Positions 43,741 to 52,186 of a stretch of 64,000 nucleotides of DNA are shown in pieces. The notes below the pieces were generated by a model, which was not told the origin of the DNA, made no database searches, and worked only from the letters and a program-made list of their open reading frames with translations. Positions within the stretch are counted from its first letter, which is position 1. Every line of letters starts with the position of its first letter. Position numbers and translations under genes: made by a program. This DNA comes from Curtobacterium sp. ZW137 (GTDB lineage: Bacteria; Actinomycetota; Actinomycetes; Actinomycetales; Microbacteriaceae). Location of the stretch: positions 356,039 through 420,038 of the forward strand of contig NZ_RJKS01000002.1 in NCBI RefSeq assembly GCF_003762905.1, read 5' to 3'.

Positions 43741-45080
43741 CACAGACCTCCGTTCTTCTGACGGTCGAGCGTGGACTGGGCGTCCTCCTGCGCGTCCTGC
43801 AGACGCTTCCGGAGCTGGTCGTCGGTGACCTCGCCGCTCTTCAGCGAGGGGATCGACTGCACGACGACGTCGACGAGGGCGAGCTGGATGTCGGACCACG
43901 CCCCGGTGAAGGCGGTCGGCTTCGAGAGCTTCCCGGCGTCGATGATCGGCTTGAGTTGCGGGTTCTGGTCCGCGAGCTGCTTGGCTGCGTCGACGTTCGT
44001 CGGCAGGTTGCCGAAGAGGTCGTAGTACTCGAGCTGCGCCTTCTTCGAGCTGACCTGCTTGATGAAGTCGAACGACAGGTCCTGCTTCGTGCCGTAGTCC
44101 GCGACGACGAAGTTGTCGCCGGAGAGGATGCTCGCCGCCTCGATCCCGTCGGCCGGACGTTCGGTCGCACCCGGGGGCACGGTGGGCAGCAGCGCGAACT
44201 CGTAGTCGCCGTCCACCTTGGTGCCCTTGAAGGAGTTGATCGCCGTGGTGGTGGTCATCGGGAAGAACGCGGCCTTGCCGTCGGTGAACTGCGCGAGGGC
44301 CTGCGCGTTGTTCCAGCCGATCGCGGCCTTGTCGACGACGCCGTCCTCGGTCACCCAGTCGAAGTAGGTGCGGTAGGCGTTCTGCACGGCGTCCGCGTCG
44401 AGTTCGGCCTTGCTGCCGTCCACGATCGTGTTGCCGGCGTTCTCGGCCATGCCCCAGATGAACTTCCACGGGTCGAAGCCGTCGGCGTACGCGACGGCCA
44501 GGCCGTGCACGTCACCACTGGTGGTCGCCTTCGCGTCCGCGGTGAGCTCGTCCCACGTGGTCGGCATCTCGGTGATCCCGGCCTTCGCGAGGAGGTCCTT
44601 GTTCACCGCCATCACGAAGGGACGGCTGGCGAACGGGATCCCGATCTGCTTCGAGGCGCTCGGCCCCGAGATCCCGAAGGACGCCGGATCGAACTGGTCC
44701 TTGCCGCCGACCTCCTTCCACTCCTTCGCGCCCATCTGGACGAAGGCGCCGGTGGCGTAGGCGGTCGGGGTGAAGGTGGTGCCGATCGCGTAGACGTCCG
44801 GGCCCTGCCCGGAGATGACGCTCGTCTGGATGGCGGTCAGTTCCTCTTGTGCAGAGGAGTACGTCTCCCACTGGATGTCGGCTCCGGTGGTGCGCTTGAA
44901 CTCAGCGGCCGTGTCCCGCTGCCACTGCTTGCGTTCCTTGGGGTAGGTCGTGTCCGCGCCCATCATCACGCGGAGGGTGTTCGGGTCGTCGCCGCTGCCG
45001 TTCACGATCGCGCATCCCTGCAGGGACAACGCGGCGAGGGCGACCACGACCACGGAACCGATCAGGGTCCGTGTCTTCAT
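43740..45080 (-). CDS. ABC sugar transporter substrate-binding lipoprotein
   Basis: A 446-residue extracellular solute-binding protein of family 1. The signal peptide ends in the lipobox LQGC with Cys 23 as the lipid anchor. TLRVMMGAD, then GQGPDVYAIGTTFTPTAYATGAFV, AVNKDLLAKAGITEMPTTWDEL and GKAAFFPMTTT follow, all standard. ATG 45080 is preceded by GAGGAGG. It is the first gene of the minus-strand operon and faces lacI across the operator. The ligand is probably a hexuronate or an oligo-uronide, judging only by the enzymes in the operon. Confidence 0.92.
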   Translation of the reverse strand: MKTRTLIGSVVVVALAALSLQGCAIVNGSGDDPNTLRVMMGADTTYPKERKQWQRDTAAEFKRTTGADIQWETYSSAQEELTAIQTSVISGQGPDVYAIGTTFTPTAYATGAFVQMGAKEWKEVGGKDQFDPASFGISGPSASKQIGIPFASRPFVMAVNKDLLAKAGITEMPTTWDELTADAKATTSGDVHGLAVAYADGFDPWKFIWGMAENAGNTIVDGSKAELDADAVQNAYRTYFDWVTEDGVVDKAAIGWNNAQALAQFTDGKAAFFPMTTTTAINSFKGTKVDGDYEFALLPTVPPGATERPADGIEAASILSGDNFVVADYGTKQDLSFDFIKQVSSKKAQLEYYDLFGNLPTNVDAAKQLADQNPQLKPIIDAGKLSKPTAFTGAWSDIQLALVDVVVQSIPSLKSGEVTDDQLRKRLQDAQEDAQSTLDRQKNGGL

Positions 45081-45147
45081 GGGGGTTTCCTCCTCGGAGC
45101 CTCCGTCCGGGCGGCACTGCCCGGGGTGACCACCACTGTTGCGTCCG

Positions 45148-45183
45148 TGGCAACATCCGGCAACCGGTTGCCACTTGTTGCCA
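45148..45183. promoter_or_regulatory. LacI-type operator, 36-bp nested palindrome
   Basis: Outer arms TGGCAAC (45148-45154) and GTTGCCA (45177-45183) are symmetric around an inner perfect 14-bp palindrome GGCAACCGGTTGCC (45159-45172). An overlapping TGTTGC-N7-GCAACA lies at 45137-45155. CAACCGGTTG-like cores are typical of LacI-family operators. TTGCCA (45168-45173) with TACGTT (45192-45197) at 18 bp would be the lacI promoter, lying inside the operator. Confidence 0.75.
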
Positions 45184-45251
45184 GATCCGAATACGTTTCC
45201 GACATCGGAGCACCGCCGCTCCGCACTGTCCACCCGTCAAGGAGGCCGCGT

Positions 45252-46295
45252 GTGACCGAGATCGACACGTCCCGCCGGGTCACGATCCGTGACGTGGCCG
45301 ACGCCACCGGAGTCGCCCCGTCCACGGTCTCCCGTGCGCTCTCGATGCCGGATCGCGTGAACCGTGCCACGCAGCAGCGCATCCAGGAAGCCGCACGCGA
45401 ACTCGGCTACGTCCCGAACTCGCAGGCCCGTGCCCTGACGTCCGGGCGGACCCGCGCGGTCGCCGTGCTCGTCTCCGACATCACGAACCCGTTCTACTTC
45501 GACGTCATCCGCGGCACGCAGCACCAGCTGGCCGCCGCCGGGTGGACGCAGCTGCTCGTCGACACCGAGGAGTCCGCCGACGCCGAGACCGCCGCGCTCA
45601 GCGCCGTCGCCGCGAAGGCCGACGGCGTGGTGCTCACCGCGTCCCGCCTCTCCGACACGCAGATCGCCCGGTACGCCGAACGGATCCCGCTCGTCGTCGT
45701 CAACCGCCGCCCGGCCGGCGTGCCCTCCGTGCTGATCGACACCCCCGGCGGGGTCGAGCAGGCCGTGCAGCACCTCGTGTCGCTCGGGCACCGCGACGTC
45801 CTCTACGTCGCCGGCCCGGACAGCTCGTGGTCGAACGAGCGCCGCTGGAAGGCGCTCGTGCAGGTCGCGAAACGCCTCGACGTGCGGGTCGCCCGGATCG
45901 GCCCGCACGCGCCGTTCGTCGACTCCGGTGCCGCCGCCGCGGACGCCGCCGTCAACGCCGGCGCCACCGCGTGCATCGCCTTCAACGACCTCATCGCCAT
46001 CGGGATGCTCGGCCGGCTCCGGGAACGCGGCATCCGCGTCCCCGAGGACATCAGCATCGTCGGCTGCGACGACATCTTCGGCGCCGACTTCTGCAACCCG
46101 CCGCTCACCACGATGACGTCGCCGATCGAGCGCGCCGGCCGGGTCGCGATCACGATGCTGCTCGGTCGGCTCGGCGCCATCCCCGCCGAGCAGCTGCCCG
46201 GCGAACGCATGCGCGGAGCCGTCGCGCTGCCCACCCACCTGACCGTCCGCGAGTCCACCGGACCCGCGCCTTCCGCGCGTCCGCGTGCGTCCTGA
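45252..46295 (+). CDS. LacI-family transcriptional regulator
   Basis: A 347-residue repressor. The N-terminal helix-turn-helix is VTIRDVADATGVAPSTVSRALSMPDRVN, the hinge LGYVPNSQARALTSGRT follows, and a periplasmic-binding-like effector domain (VAVLVSDITNPFYFDVIRGTQ, GCDDIFGADFCNPPLTTM) makes up the rest. GTG 45252 is 6 nt after AGGAGG. It is divergent from the importer operon and 35 bp ahead of uxaC. It most likely controls both sides and itself through the palindrome in front of it. The inducer is probably a pathway sugar acid (inference). Confidence 0.92.
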   Translation: MTEIDTSRRVTIRDVADATGVAPSTVSRALSMPDRVNRATQQRIQEAARELGYVPNSQARALTSGRTRAVAVLVSDITNPFYFDVIRGTQHQLAAAGWTQLLVDTEESADAETAALSAVAAKADGVVLTASRLSDTQIARYAERIPLVVVNRRPAGVPSVLIDTPGGVEQAVQHLVSLGHRDVLYVAGPDSSWSNERRWKALVQVAKRLDVRVARIGPHAPFVDSGAAAADAAVNAGATACIAFNDLIAIGMLGRLRERGIRVPEDISIVGCDDIFGADFCNPPLTTMTSPIERAGRVAITMLLGRLGAIPAEQLPGERMRGAVALPTHLTVRESTGPAPSARPRAS

Positions 46296-46330
46296 CCGCG
46301 CCGCCGCGCGCCTTCCCTGAGGAGTCGACG

Positions 46331-47761
46331 ATGACCCAGCACACCCCGACCGCCACCGTGCTCGCCCCGCACCCCGACCGGCTGTTCCCCGCCGACCCGG
46401 CGACGCGCACGATCGCGCGGACCGTCTACGACGCGGTCAAGGACGCCCCGATCATCTCCCCCCACGGCCACGTCGACGCGTCGATGATCGCCGCCGACGA
46501 GCCGTTCCCGGACCCCGCAGCGCTCCTCATCACGCCCGACCACTACGTGCTCCGGCTCCTCCACGCGAACGGGGTGCCGCTCGACGCGCTCGGCCGCGAC
46601 CCGCAGGCGACCCCGAGCGGGCGGTCGATCTGGCACCAGCTCGCGTCGCACTGGGACGACTTCCTCGGAACCCCGGTCCGGTACTGGTTCGAGACCGAAC
46701 TGCACGACGTGTTCGGCCTCGACCAGGAACCGTCCGCCGCGAACGCCGACGCGCAGTACGACCGCATCGCCGCAGCGCTCCGCGAGCCCTCGTTCCGGCC
46801 GCGCGCCCTCTTCGACACCTTCGGCATCGAGGTCCTCGCCACCACCGACGCCCCGACGGCGGACCTCGCCGCGCACGCGCGGCTCGCCGCCGACCCGTCG
46901 TTCACCGGCCGGGTGGTCCCCACGTTCCGTGCGGACGCCGTCTTCGACCCGTCGCGACCGGACTGGAGGCACGTGGTCACGTCGATCGGCGAGGCCGCCG
47001 GCATCGACACCGGTTCCCACCACGGGCTCCTGGCAGCACTGCGCGCACGTCGCCAGCACTTCATCCAGCACGGCGCCACGGCCACCGACACCGGGGTGCT
47101 CGACGCCGGTTCCGCCCCGCTGCCCGCCGCCGAGCGCGAACGGATCCACACCGCGGCGCTCCGCGACCCGTCGTCCGTCACCACGGCGGACGCCACCGCC
47201 TACCGGCACGACATGCTCTTCCGCTGGGCCGAGATGAGCGTCGACGACGGACTCGTCATGCAGCTGCACCCCGGGGTGATCCGGAACCACCACACTCCGA
47301 CCCTGGAGCGCTTCGGACCCGACACCGGACACGACCTGCCCGCCGTCGGCGCGTTCACCGAACCCCTGCGTCCGCTCCTCGAGGCGTTCGGCACCGCACC
47401 CGGCTTCCACCTCGTGCTCTTCACCGTCGACGAGACCGTGTTCTCCCGGGAGATCGGTCCCCTCGCCGGGTTCTACCCCGCCGTCTACGCGGGCGCGCCG
47501 TGGTGGTTCATCGACACCCCGGCCGCGATCGGACGCTACCGGGGCGCCGTCACCGACTCGGCGTCGTTCACGAAGACCTCCGGGTTCATCGACGACACCC
47601 GCGCGTACTGCTCCATCCCCGCGCGGCACGACATGGCCCGGCGCGCCGACGCCGCGTACCTGGCCGGACTCGTCGTCACGCACCAGGTCTCCGAGGAGGA
47701 CGCCGTCCGCACGGCACGCCGGATCGTGTCCGACATCCCGAAGGCGACGTTCAAGCTCTAG
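46331..47761 (+). CDS. uxaC: Glucuronate (uronate) isomerase UxaC
   Basis: Converts D-glucuronate to D-fructuronate (or galacturonate to tagaturonate). The 476-residue amidohydrolase-superfamily enzyme has the metal-site PHGHVD near the N terminus (H45, H47). YWFETELHDVFG, QLHPGVIRNHH, GFHLVLFTVDETVFSREIGPLAGFYPAVYAGAPWWFIDTP and the SFTKTSGFIDDTRAY signature follow. ATG 46331 follows GAGGAG. It is in one unit with lacI and supplies the first step of the pathway completed by UxuB and ManD in the divergent operon. Confidence 0.94.
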   Translation: MTQHTPTATVLAPHPDRLFPADPATRTIARTVYDAVKDAPIISPHGHVDASMIAADEPFPDPAALLITPDHYVLRLLHANGVPLDALGRDPQATPSGRSIWHQLASHWDDFLGTPVRYWFETELHDVFGLDQEPSAANADAQYDRIAAALREPSFRPRALFDTFGIEVLATTDAPTADLAAHARLAADPSFTGRVVPTFRADAVFDPSRPDWRHVVTSIGEAAGIDTGSHHGLLAALRARRQHFIQHGATATDTGVLDAGSAPLPAAERERIHTAALRDPSSVTTADATAYRHDMLFRWAEMSVDDGLVMQLHPGVIRNHHTPTLERFGPDTGHDLPAVGAFTEPLRPLLEAFGTAPGFHLVLFTVDETVFSREIGPLAGFYPAVYAGAPWWFIDTPAAIGRYRGAVTDSASFTKTSGFIDDTRAYCSIPARHDMARRADAAYLAGLVVTHQVSEEDAVRTARRIVSDIPKATFKL

Positions 47762-48621
47762 ACACGCTGCTCCGTCGTTGCCGGGTGCTCGGTCACAGCG
47801 CGGTGCTCGGTCGCAGCGCGGTGCTCGGTCGCAGCGCGGACGAGGGCCAGGGCCGCCGCCATCCGCGGCTCCGGGTCCCCGTCCCAGCGGCACTCCAGGG
47901 AGACCCGGCCGCGGTAGCCGCCGTCGTGCACCGCCGCGAGGAACGCCGGCCACGGCCACGCCGATGCGGAGTCCCCCGGGGGCTCGCGGTCGTGGTCGGA
48001 GACGTGCACGTGGCCGATCCGCGCGGCCAGGTCGCGCACCACGTCGAAGGACTCCGACTCCGCCTGGACGTGGAAGAGGTCCGCGACGACGTCGACGTCC
48101 TCGAGGTCGTGCTCGTCGAGGAACGCCACCGCCTCGGCGATGGTGTGGACGAGGTTCGTCTCGCTGCGGTTCAGCGGCTCGAGGACGATCCGGAGGTCGT
48201 GCTCCGCAGCGGTGTCCCGCGCCGACCGGACGACCCGGGCGAAGCGCTCGCGTGCCACCGCGACGGGCATCCCGTCCGGGGCGGTCCGTGCGGTGCCCGA
48301 GCCGAAGACGATCACCGCGCCTGGTTCCGCGACCGAGGCGACGATCGGGAGCACCTGGGCGAAGTAGTCGTCGACGCGGTCGGGCTCCGCGGTGAGGAGC
48401 GGCAGGTCCGGTGGGACGAACAGCGCGAAGGAGGGGAAGCCCTGTCCCGCGTAGAACTCGTTCCTCCGCCACCGGTCGCTGTGCTGCGCCCCGCCGTGCT
48501 GCGCTTCGCCGTGCACGGCGAGGTTGCTCGTGATCGCCGGTTCGACGTGGTCTGCGCCAGCTCGTCGTGCCGCTTCCGTCAGTTCCGCTCCGGCGACGAT
48601 GCCGATCCCGCTGAAGGCCAT
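47758..48621 (-). CDS. Sugar isomerase/epimerase (TIM barrel) under the same LacI-type site
   Basis: A 287-residue AP endonuclease 2-like barrel. VLEPLNRSETNLVHTIAEAVAFLDEHD, VVADLFHVQAES, HVHVSDHDREPPG and SLECRWDGDPE carry the usual metal-binding Glu, Asp and His. The last 25 residues are a repeated ATEHRA tail from an 18-bp tandem repeat. ATG 48621 is chosen; a GTG at 48666 would overlap the operator-like site. Its stop overlaps the uxaC stop region, so the two genes converge. Confidence 0.83.
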   Translation of the reverse strand: MAFSGIGIVAGAELTEAARRAGADHVEPAITSNLAVHGEAQHGGAQHSDRWRRNEFYAGQGFPSFALFVPPDLPLLTAEPDRVDDYFAQVLPIVASVAEPGAVIVFGSGTARTAPDGMPVAVARERFARVVRSARDTAAEHDLRIVLEPLNRSETNLVHTIAEAVAFLDEHDLEDVDVVADLFHVQAESESFDVVRDLAARIGHVHVSDHDREPPGDSASAWPWPAFLAAVHDGGYRGRVSLECRWDGDPEPRMAAALALVRAATEHRAATEHRAVTEHPATTEQRV

Positions 48622-48658
48622 GCGCCCATGCTGCTCCGGGTCGGGAACCACCGGGCTC

Positions 48659-48675
48659 GTTGCCACCTGTTGCCA
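48659..48675. promoter_or_regulatory. Second LacI-type site, upstream of the isomerase gene
   Basis: GTTGCCACCTGTTGCCA matches 16 of 17 bases of 45167-45183, the right half of the lacI operator. It lies 38 bp upstream of the isomerase start. Confidence 0.6.
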
Positions 48676-48694
48676 CGCCGGCAGTCCCCGCGTG

Positions 48695-49072
48695 TCACGG
48701 TGCCGAGACGAACCCCTCCAGGCGCTCCGCGATCGTGTGTACGTCGTCGAGACGGCCCTCGGCGATCGCGACGATGAAGTCGTAGGACTCGTCGTTCGAC
48801 ATCGTCAGCGTCCGGCCGTTCACCCCGAGGAACACGACGAGGACCATCAACCCGAGCCCCTTGTTCCCGTCGACGAGGGAGCGGTTCCGGACGACGGAGT
48901 GCACGAGTGCAGCGGCCTTGTCGACGAGCGTCGGGTACGTGTCCCGTCCACCGACGGTCGCGGCGGCGCGGGCGAGCGCAGCCTCGAGGAGTCCGGGATC
49001 GCGCACCAGGACGTCGCCACCGATCGTGCGCCGAGCGATGTGGAGCGCTTCGTCCAGCGTGAGGTGGATCAT
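48695..49072 (-). CDS. Fic/Doc-fold protein with degenerate active site
   Basis: A 125-residue protein of the Doc/death-on-curing family: small all-helical Fic fold with the FLGVNGRTL flap strand. The Fic motif normally reads H-x-F-x-D-G-N-K-R; here it is R64-S-L-V-D-G-N-K-G72, so the catalytic His is Arg and the last Arg is Gly. Activity as a kinase or AMPylase is doubtful. No antitoxin gene fits upstream, because the response regulator ends 46 bp away. It is probably a decayed toxin or a protein with a changed function. Confidence 0.8.
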   Translation of the reverse strand: MIHLTLDEALHIARRTIGGDVLVRDPGLLEAALARAAATVGGRDTYPTLVDKAAALVHSVVRNRSLVDGNKGLGLMVLVVFLGVNGRTLTMSNDESYDFIVAIAEGRLDDVHTIAERLEGFVSAP

Positions 49073-49118
49073 CGCGTATCAAGGTTGGTATCGCGGGGCG
49101 CCTTGCAGTCGAGGAGCA

Positions 49119-49826
49119 TCAGGCGCTCCAGCCGGGAGTGGCGAGGCCGGTCTCGTAGGCGAAGACGACGAGCTGGGCGCGGTCCCTGGCGCCGAGCTTG
49201 ATCATCGCGCGGGACACGTGGGTCTTCGTCGTGGCCGGGCTGACGAAGAGCCGCTCGGCGATCTCGGCGTTCGTCAGCCCGGCGGCGACGAGTCGCATGA
49301 CCTCGCGCTCCCGGTCCGTCAGGACGTCGAGTCCGGGAGCCAGCGACGCGGGCTTGGCGTGGGTCGCATAGGCCTCCACCAGGGACCGGGTGGCTCCGGG
49401 TGAGAGCAGCGACTCCCCCGCGACCACGGTGCGGATCGCCCGGAGGAGTTCGGCGGGCTCGGTGTCCTTGACGAGGAACCCGGCAGCGCCGCCGCGGATC
49501 GCCTCGAACACGTAGTCGTCCTCCTCGAAGGTCGTGAGGACGATGACGTGGACGCCCGCGAGCGCCCGGTCCGCGGAGATCCGCCGCGTGGCTTCGAGAC
49601 CGTCGGTCCCCGGCATCCGGATGTCCATGAGCACGACGTCGGGTCGCTCACGGGTGACGACGTCGACGGCCGTGGAGCCGTCCGGTGCCTCACCGACGAC
49701 CGTCATGCCCGGCTCGGCGTCGACGAGCGCTCGGAGGCCGGCGCGGATCAGTCCCTGGTCGTCGACGAGGACGACCCGGATCGGATCCGGCACGGGCGTG
49801 GTGGCGGGCGCGGTGTCACTGGTCAT
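49119..49826 (-). CDS. NarL/LuxR-type response regulator
   Basis: A 235-residue regulator with an extra N-terminal 15 residues. The receiver has DD at 22-23 and phosphoacceptor D68 in VVLMDIRMPG, and FLVKDTEP gives the conserved Lys. The output domain reads LTDREREVMRLVAAGLTNAEIAERLFVSPATTKTHVSRAMIKL. ATG 49826 overlaps the kinase stop (ATGA). It pairs with the kinase at 49.8-51.1 kb. Confidence 0.93.
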   Translation of the reverse strand: MTSDTAPATTPVPDPIRVVLVDDQGLIRAGLRALVDAEPGMTVVGEAPDGSTAVDVVTRERPDVVLMDIRMPGTDGLEATRRISADRALAGVHVIVLTTFEEDDYVFEAIRGGAAGFLVKDTEPAELLRAIRTVVAGESLLSPGATRSLVEAYATHAKPASLAPGLDVLTDREREVMRLVAAGLTNAEIAERLFVSPATTKTHVSRAMIKLGARDRAQLVVFAYETGLATPGWSA

Positions 49827-51088
49827 CCGGTCCCTGCTTCCCCGATCGGCAACCGCGCGACGACGCGCCACCCGCCGTCCGCTGTCGGCCCGGCGTCGAG
49901 GCTGCCCCCGACCGCCGCCGCGCGCTCGCGCATGCCGGTGATGCCGTTTCCGTGCTCCCTGGACGGAGCGCTCGTCCGGCGGAGCGCCGGCTCGGTCGCC
50001 GTGCCGGACGCCGTGGCCGGTGCATCGGTCACGCTGATCTCGAGGAGGTCCGCGCCGACGTCGACGAGGACCACGGCGGAGTGCTCGGGCGCGTGCTTCA
50101 TCACGTTCGTCACGGACTCCTGCACGATGCGGAAGGCGTTGCGGTCGACGACCCCACCGACGACACCGACGTCGCCGTGGACATCGAGCCGGACGTCGAC
50201 GCCGGCATCACTGGCCCGTGCCACGAGGTCGGGGATCCGATCGAGCCCCGGGGTCGGGTTGCGTTCGGATCCCGTCGGGCCGTCGACCGCGCGGAGCACA
50301 CCGAGGATCGTGCGGAGTTCGACCAGGGCCTGCCTGCTGGTGTCGCGGATGCTCGTCAGGGAGTCCCGCGTCTGCTCCGGCAGCGCGGCGCCGAGGTGGA
50401 GTGCGACCCCGGCCTGCAGGTTGATCAGGGACATGCTGTGCGCGACGGAGTCGTGGAGTTCCCGGGCGATCCGCACGCGTTCGTCGTCGGCACGCTGGCG
50501 TTCGGCTGCGGCGCGGGCATTCCGGGCATCGGCGGCACGGGCGACCCGGACACGGACCAGTTCGGTGATCGCGATCGTCGCCGTGAGCCACGCCAGGCTC
50601 AGCGTCATCGTGGTCACCGTCGGGAACGGCGCCCGACCCATCAGGGTGTCCGCCGTCGGCAGGAGCACCTGGGCAATGCCCGCGGCGACGTAGACCGGGA
50701 TGCGGTGCCCGCGGAACCACGCGTTCGCGAGTGCCATCGTGAGCGCCGCGACGAAGGGACCGCGGGGGCTGACGACCAGCGCGAAGCCGATCGTCGTGCC
50801 GAGCGTCACCGCCAGCACCGCGACGGGCCACCGCCACCGGAACGGCAGGACGACGACGCCGGCGACGAGGAGCGCCACCGCCAGCGGACCGAGCGCCACC
50901 GCGCCGACCCCGGCATCGACATGCCGTGCCCACGGGGGCCCGGTGCCGTCCGCGAACCCGCCGGAGAACCGCGATGCCACGAGGGTGCCGACGATCTGCA
51001 CCAGGGCGACCGGGAGGACACGACCGACCCGCGCGAAGCGTCGTCGACCGGCCCAGGGGCGGTCGAACAGTGCGGTGTCGGTGGTCAT
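49823..51088 (-). CDS. Two-component sensor histidine kinase (HisKA_3 type)
   Basis: A 421-residue membrane kinase with about five or six N-terminal helices to residue 180. A coiled linker leads to the phosphoacceptor helix with H212 in RIARELHDSVAHSMSL. The HATPase part has FRIVQESVTNVMKHAPEHSAV and GNGITGMRERAAAVGGSLDAGP. Translationally coupled to its regulator. The short loops between helices give no hint of the signal. Confidence 0.93.
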   Translation of the reverse strand: MTTDTALFDRPWAGRRRFARVGRVLPVALVQIVGTLVASRFSGGFADGTGPPWARHVDAGVGAVALGPLAVALLVAGVVVLPFRWRWPVAVLAVTLGTTIGFALVVSPRGPFVAALTMALANAWFRGHRIPVYVAAGIAQVLLPTADTLMGRAPFPTVTTMTLSLAWLTATIAITELVRVRVARAADARNARAAAERQRADDERVRIARELHDSVAHSMSLINLQAGVALHLGAALPEQTRDSLTSIRDTSRQALVELRTILGVLRAVDGPTGSERNPTPGLDRIPDLVARASDAGVDVRLDVHGDVGVVGGVVDRNAFRIVQESVTNVMKHAPEHSAVVLVDVGADLLEISVTDAPATASGTATEPALRRTSAPSREHGNGITGMRERAAAVGGSLDAGPTADGGWRVVARLPIGEAGTG

Positions 51089-51303
51089 GCGTCGAGCCTA
51101 GGGTCGGCACGGATCGGGGGCATCCGGCACCAGCCGGACCTGTGGACTACTCCCCCGGGCGTAGTCGGCTGTGGAGAACCACGTGCACTACGACCGCGGG
51201 AGCAGGCGGAAGTGGGGTCGGGTGGCGGACGCGTGACGAGCCTCCAGACCGGAGCCTTGGAGGGTCGCAACTGCGACACCCGAACCGCCCCCAGGAGGCC
51301 CTC

Positions 51304-51543
51304 ATGCTCACCACACTCGCCGTCGCCGCGCCGTACATGCACGGCGGCGGGTTCCCGTTCTTCGTCTTCCCCGCGTTCTTCTTCTTCGTGTTCCTGGTGG
51401 CGTTCCTGGTCTTCGGCGTCTTCCGCCGCGGCAGCTGGCGCGCGCTCGCCGACGCACGGTCGGTGCTCGCCGACCGGTTCGCGCGCGGCGAGATCAGCGC
51501 CGAGGAGTACCGGTCACGCCTGTCCGAGCTCAGCCGGAAGTAG
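51304..51543 (+). CDS. Small membrane protein with SHOCT domain
   Basis: A 79-residue protein. The N terminus has a strongly hydrophobic Phe-rich helix (about residues 17-40), followed by a short linker and a C-terminal SHOCT motif (LADRFARGEISAEEYRSRLSEL), a small helical domain common at the ends of membrane proteins. ATG 51304 is preceded by AGGAGG. The function is unknown. It ends 3 bp before the gluconokinase gene, which it meets tail to tail. Confidence 0.8.
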   Translation: MLTTLAVAAPYMHGGGFPFFVFPAFFFFVFLVAFLVFGVFRRGSWRALADARSVLADRFARGEISAEEYRSRLSELSRK

Positions 51544-51546
51544 CAG

Positions 51547-52074
51547 TCAGGGCAGGACGTCGAGGATCGCCGCGACGGTCTCGTCCACGGAACCGTGGAT
51601 CGGGATCGACGCGGCGGCCTCGTCGGCCTCGGGGCGCTCGAGCGTGGCGAACTGCGAGTCGAGCAGCGAGTTCGGCATGTACTCGTGGTGCCGGTGCGAC
51701 TGGCGCTCGTGGATGAGCTCCTCCGAGCCGTCCAGATAAGCGATGAAGAGATCCGGCGCGCTGTCGCGGAGCCGGTCCCGGTACGTCCGCTTCAGCGCCG
51801 AGTTCGCCATCACGCAGCGCTTGCCGCCCGCCTCGACCTCGACGATCCGCGCTGCGCAGGCGTCGAGCCAGGGCCAGCGGTCCTCGTCGGTCAGCGGGAT
51901 CCCCTGCCGCATCTTCTCCTTGTTGGCAGTGGGGTGCAGCCCGTCGGCGTCCACGAACTCGCACGTCTCGCCCCGGTCCTGCAGGGCTGCGGCGAGCGCT
52001 TCGCCGACGGTCGACTTGCCGGAGCCGGAGACGCCCATCACGAGCACGGGCGGTCGGACGGATCGGTCGCTCAT
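51547..52074 (-). CDS. gntK: Gluconokinase
   Basis: Phosphorylates D-gluconate to 6-phosphogluconate. The 175-residue enzyme has the Walker A loop GVSGSGKST at 14-22. DADGLHPTANKEKMRQGIPLTDEDRWPWL is the GntK signature, and CVMANSALKRTYRDRLR and RQSHRHHEYMPNSLLDSQFATLE follow. ATG 52074 is preceded by GGAGGG with almost no spacing. It is divergent from gnd, which uses its product, so the 112-bp gap probably holds a shared control region. Confidence 0.94.
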   Translation of the reverse strand: MSDRSVRPPVLVMGVSGSGKSTVGEALAAALQDRGETCEFVDADGLHPTANKEKMRQGIPLTDEDRWPWLDACAARIVEVEAGGKRCVMANSALKRTYRDRLRDSAPDLFIAYLDGSEELIHERQSHRHHEYMPNSLLDSQFATLERPEADEAAASIPIHGSVDETVAAILDVLP

Positions 52075-52186
52075 CCCTCCACCGTATGGAACTCGGTGAA
52101 CAGTCTCCACAGGTTGCCGTAACACCGATGCGGTCACAGCCCGGGGACCGTAGGTTGGGCGCAAACGTCAGGACAAAGGAGTGGAC

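Noticed and set aside
48695..49118. Complete toxin-antitoxin pair
   Set aside because: Only 46 bp separate the Fic-like gene from the response regulator, too little for an antitoxin, and the active site is degenerate.
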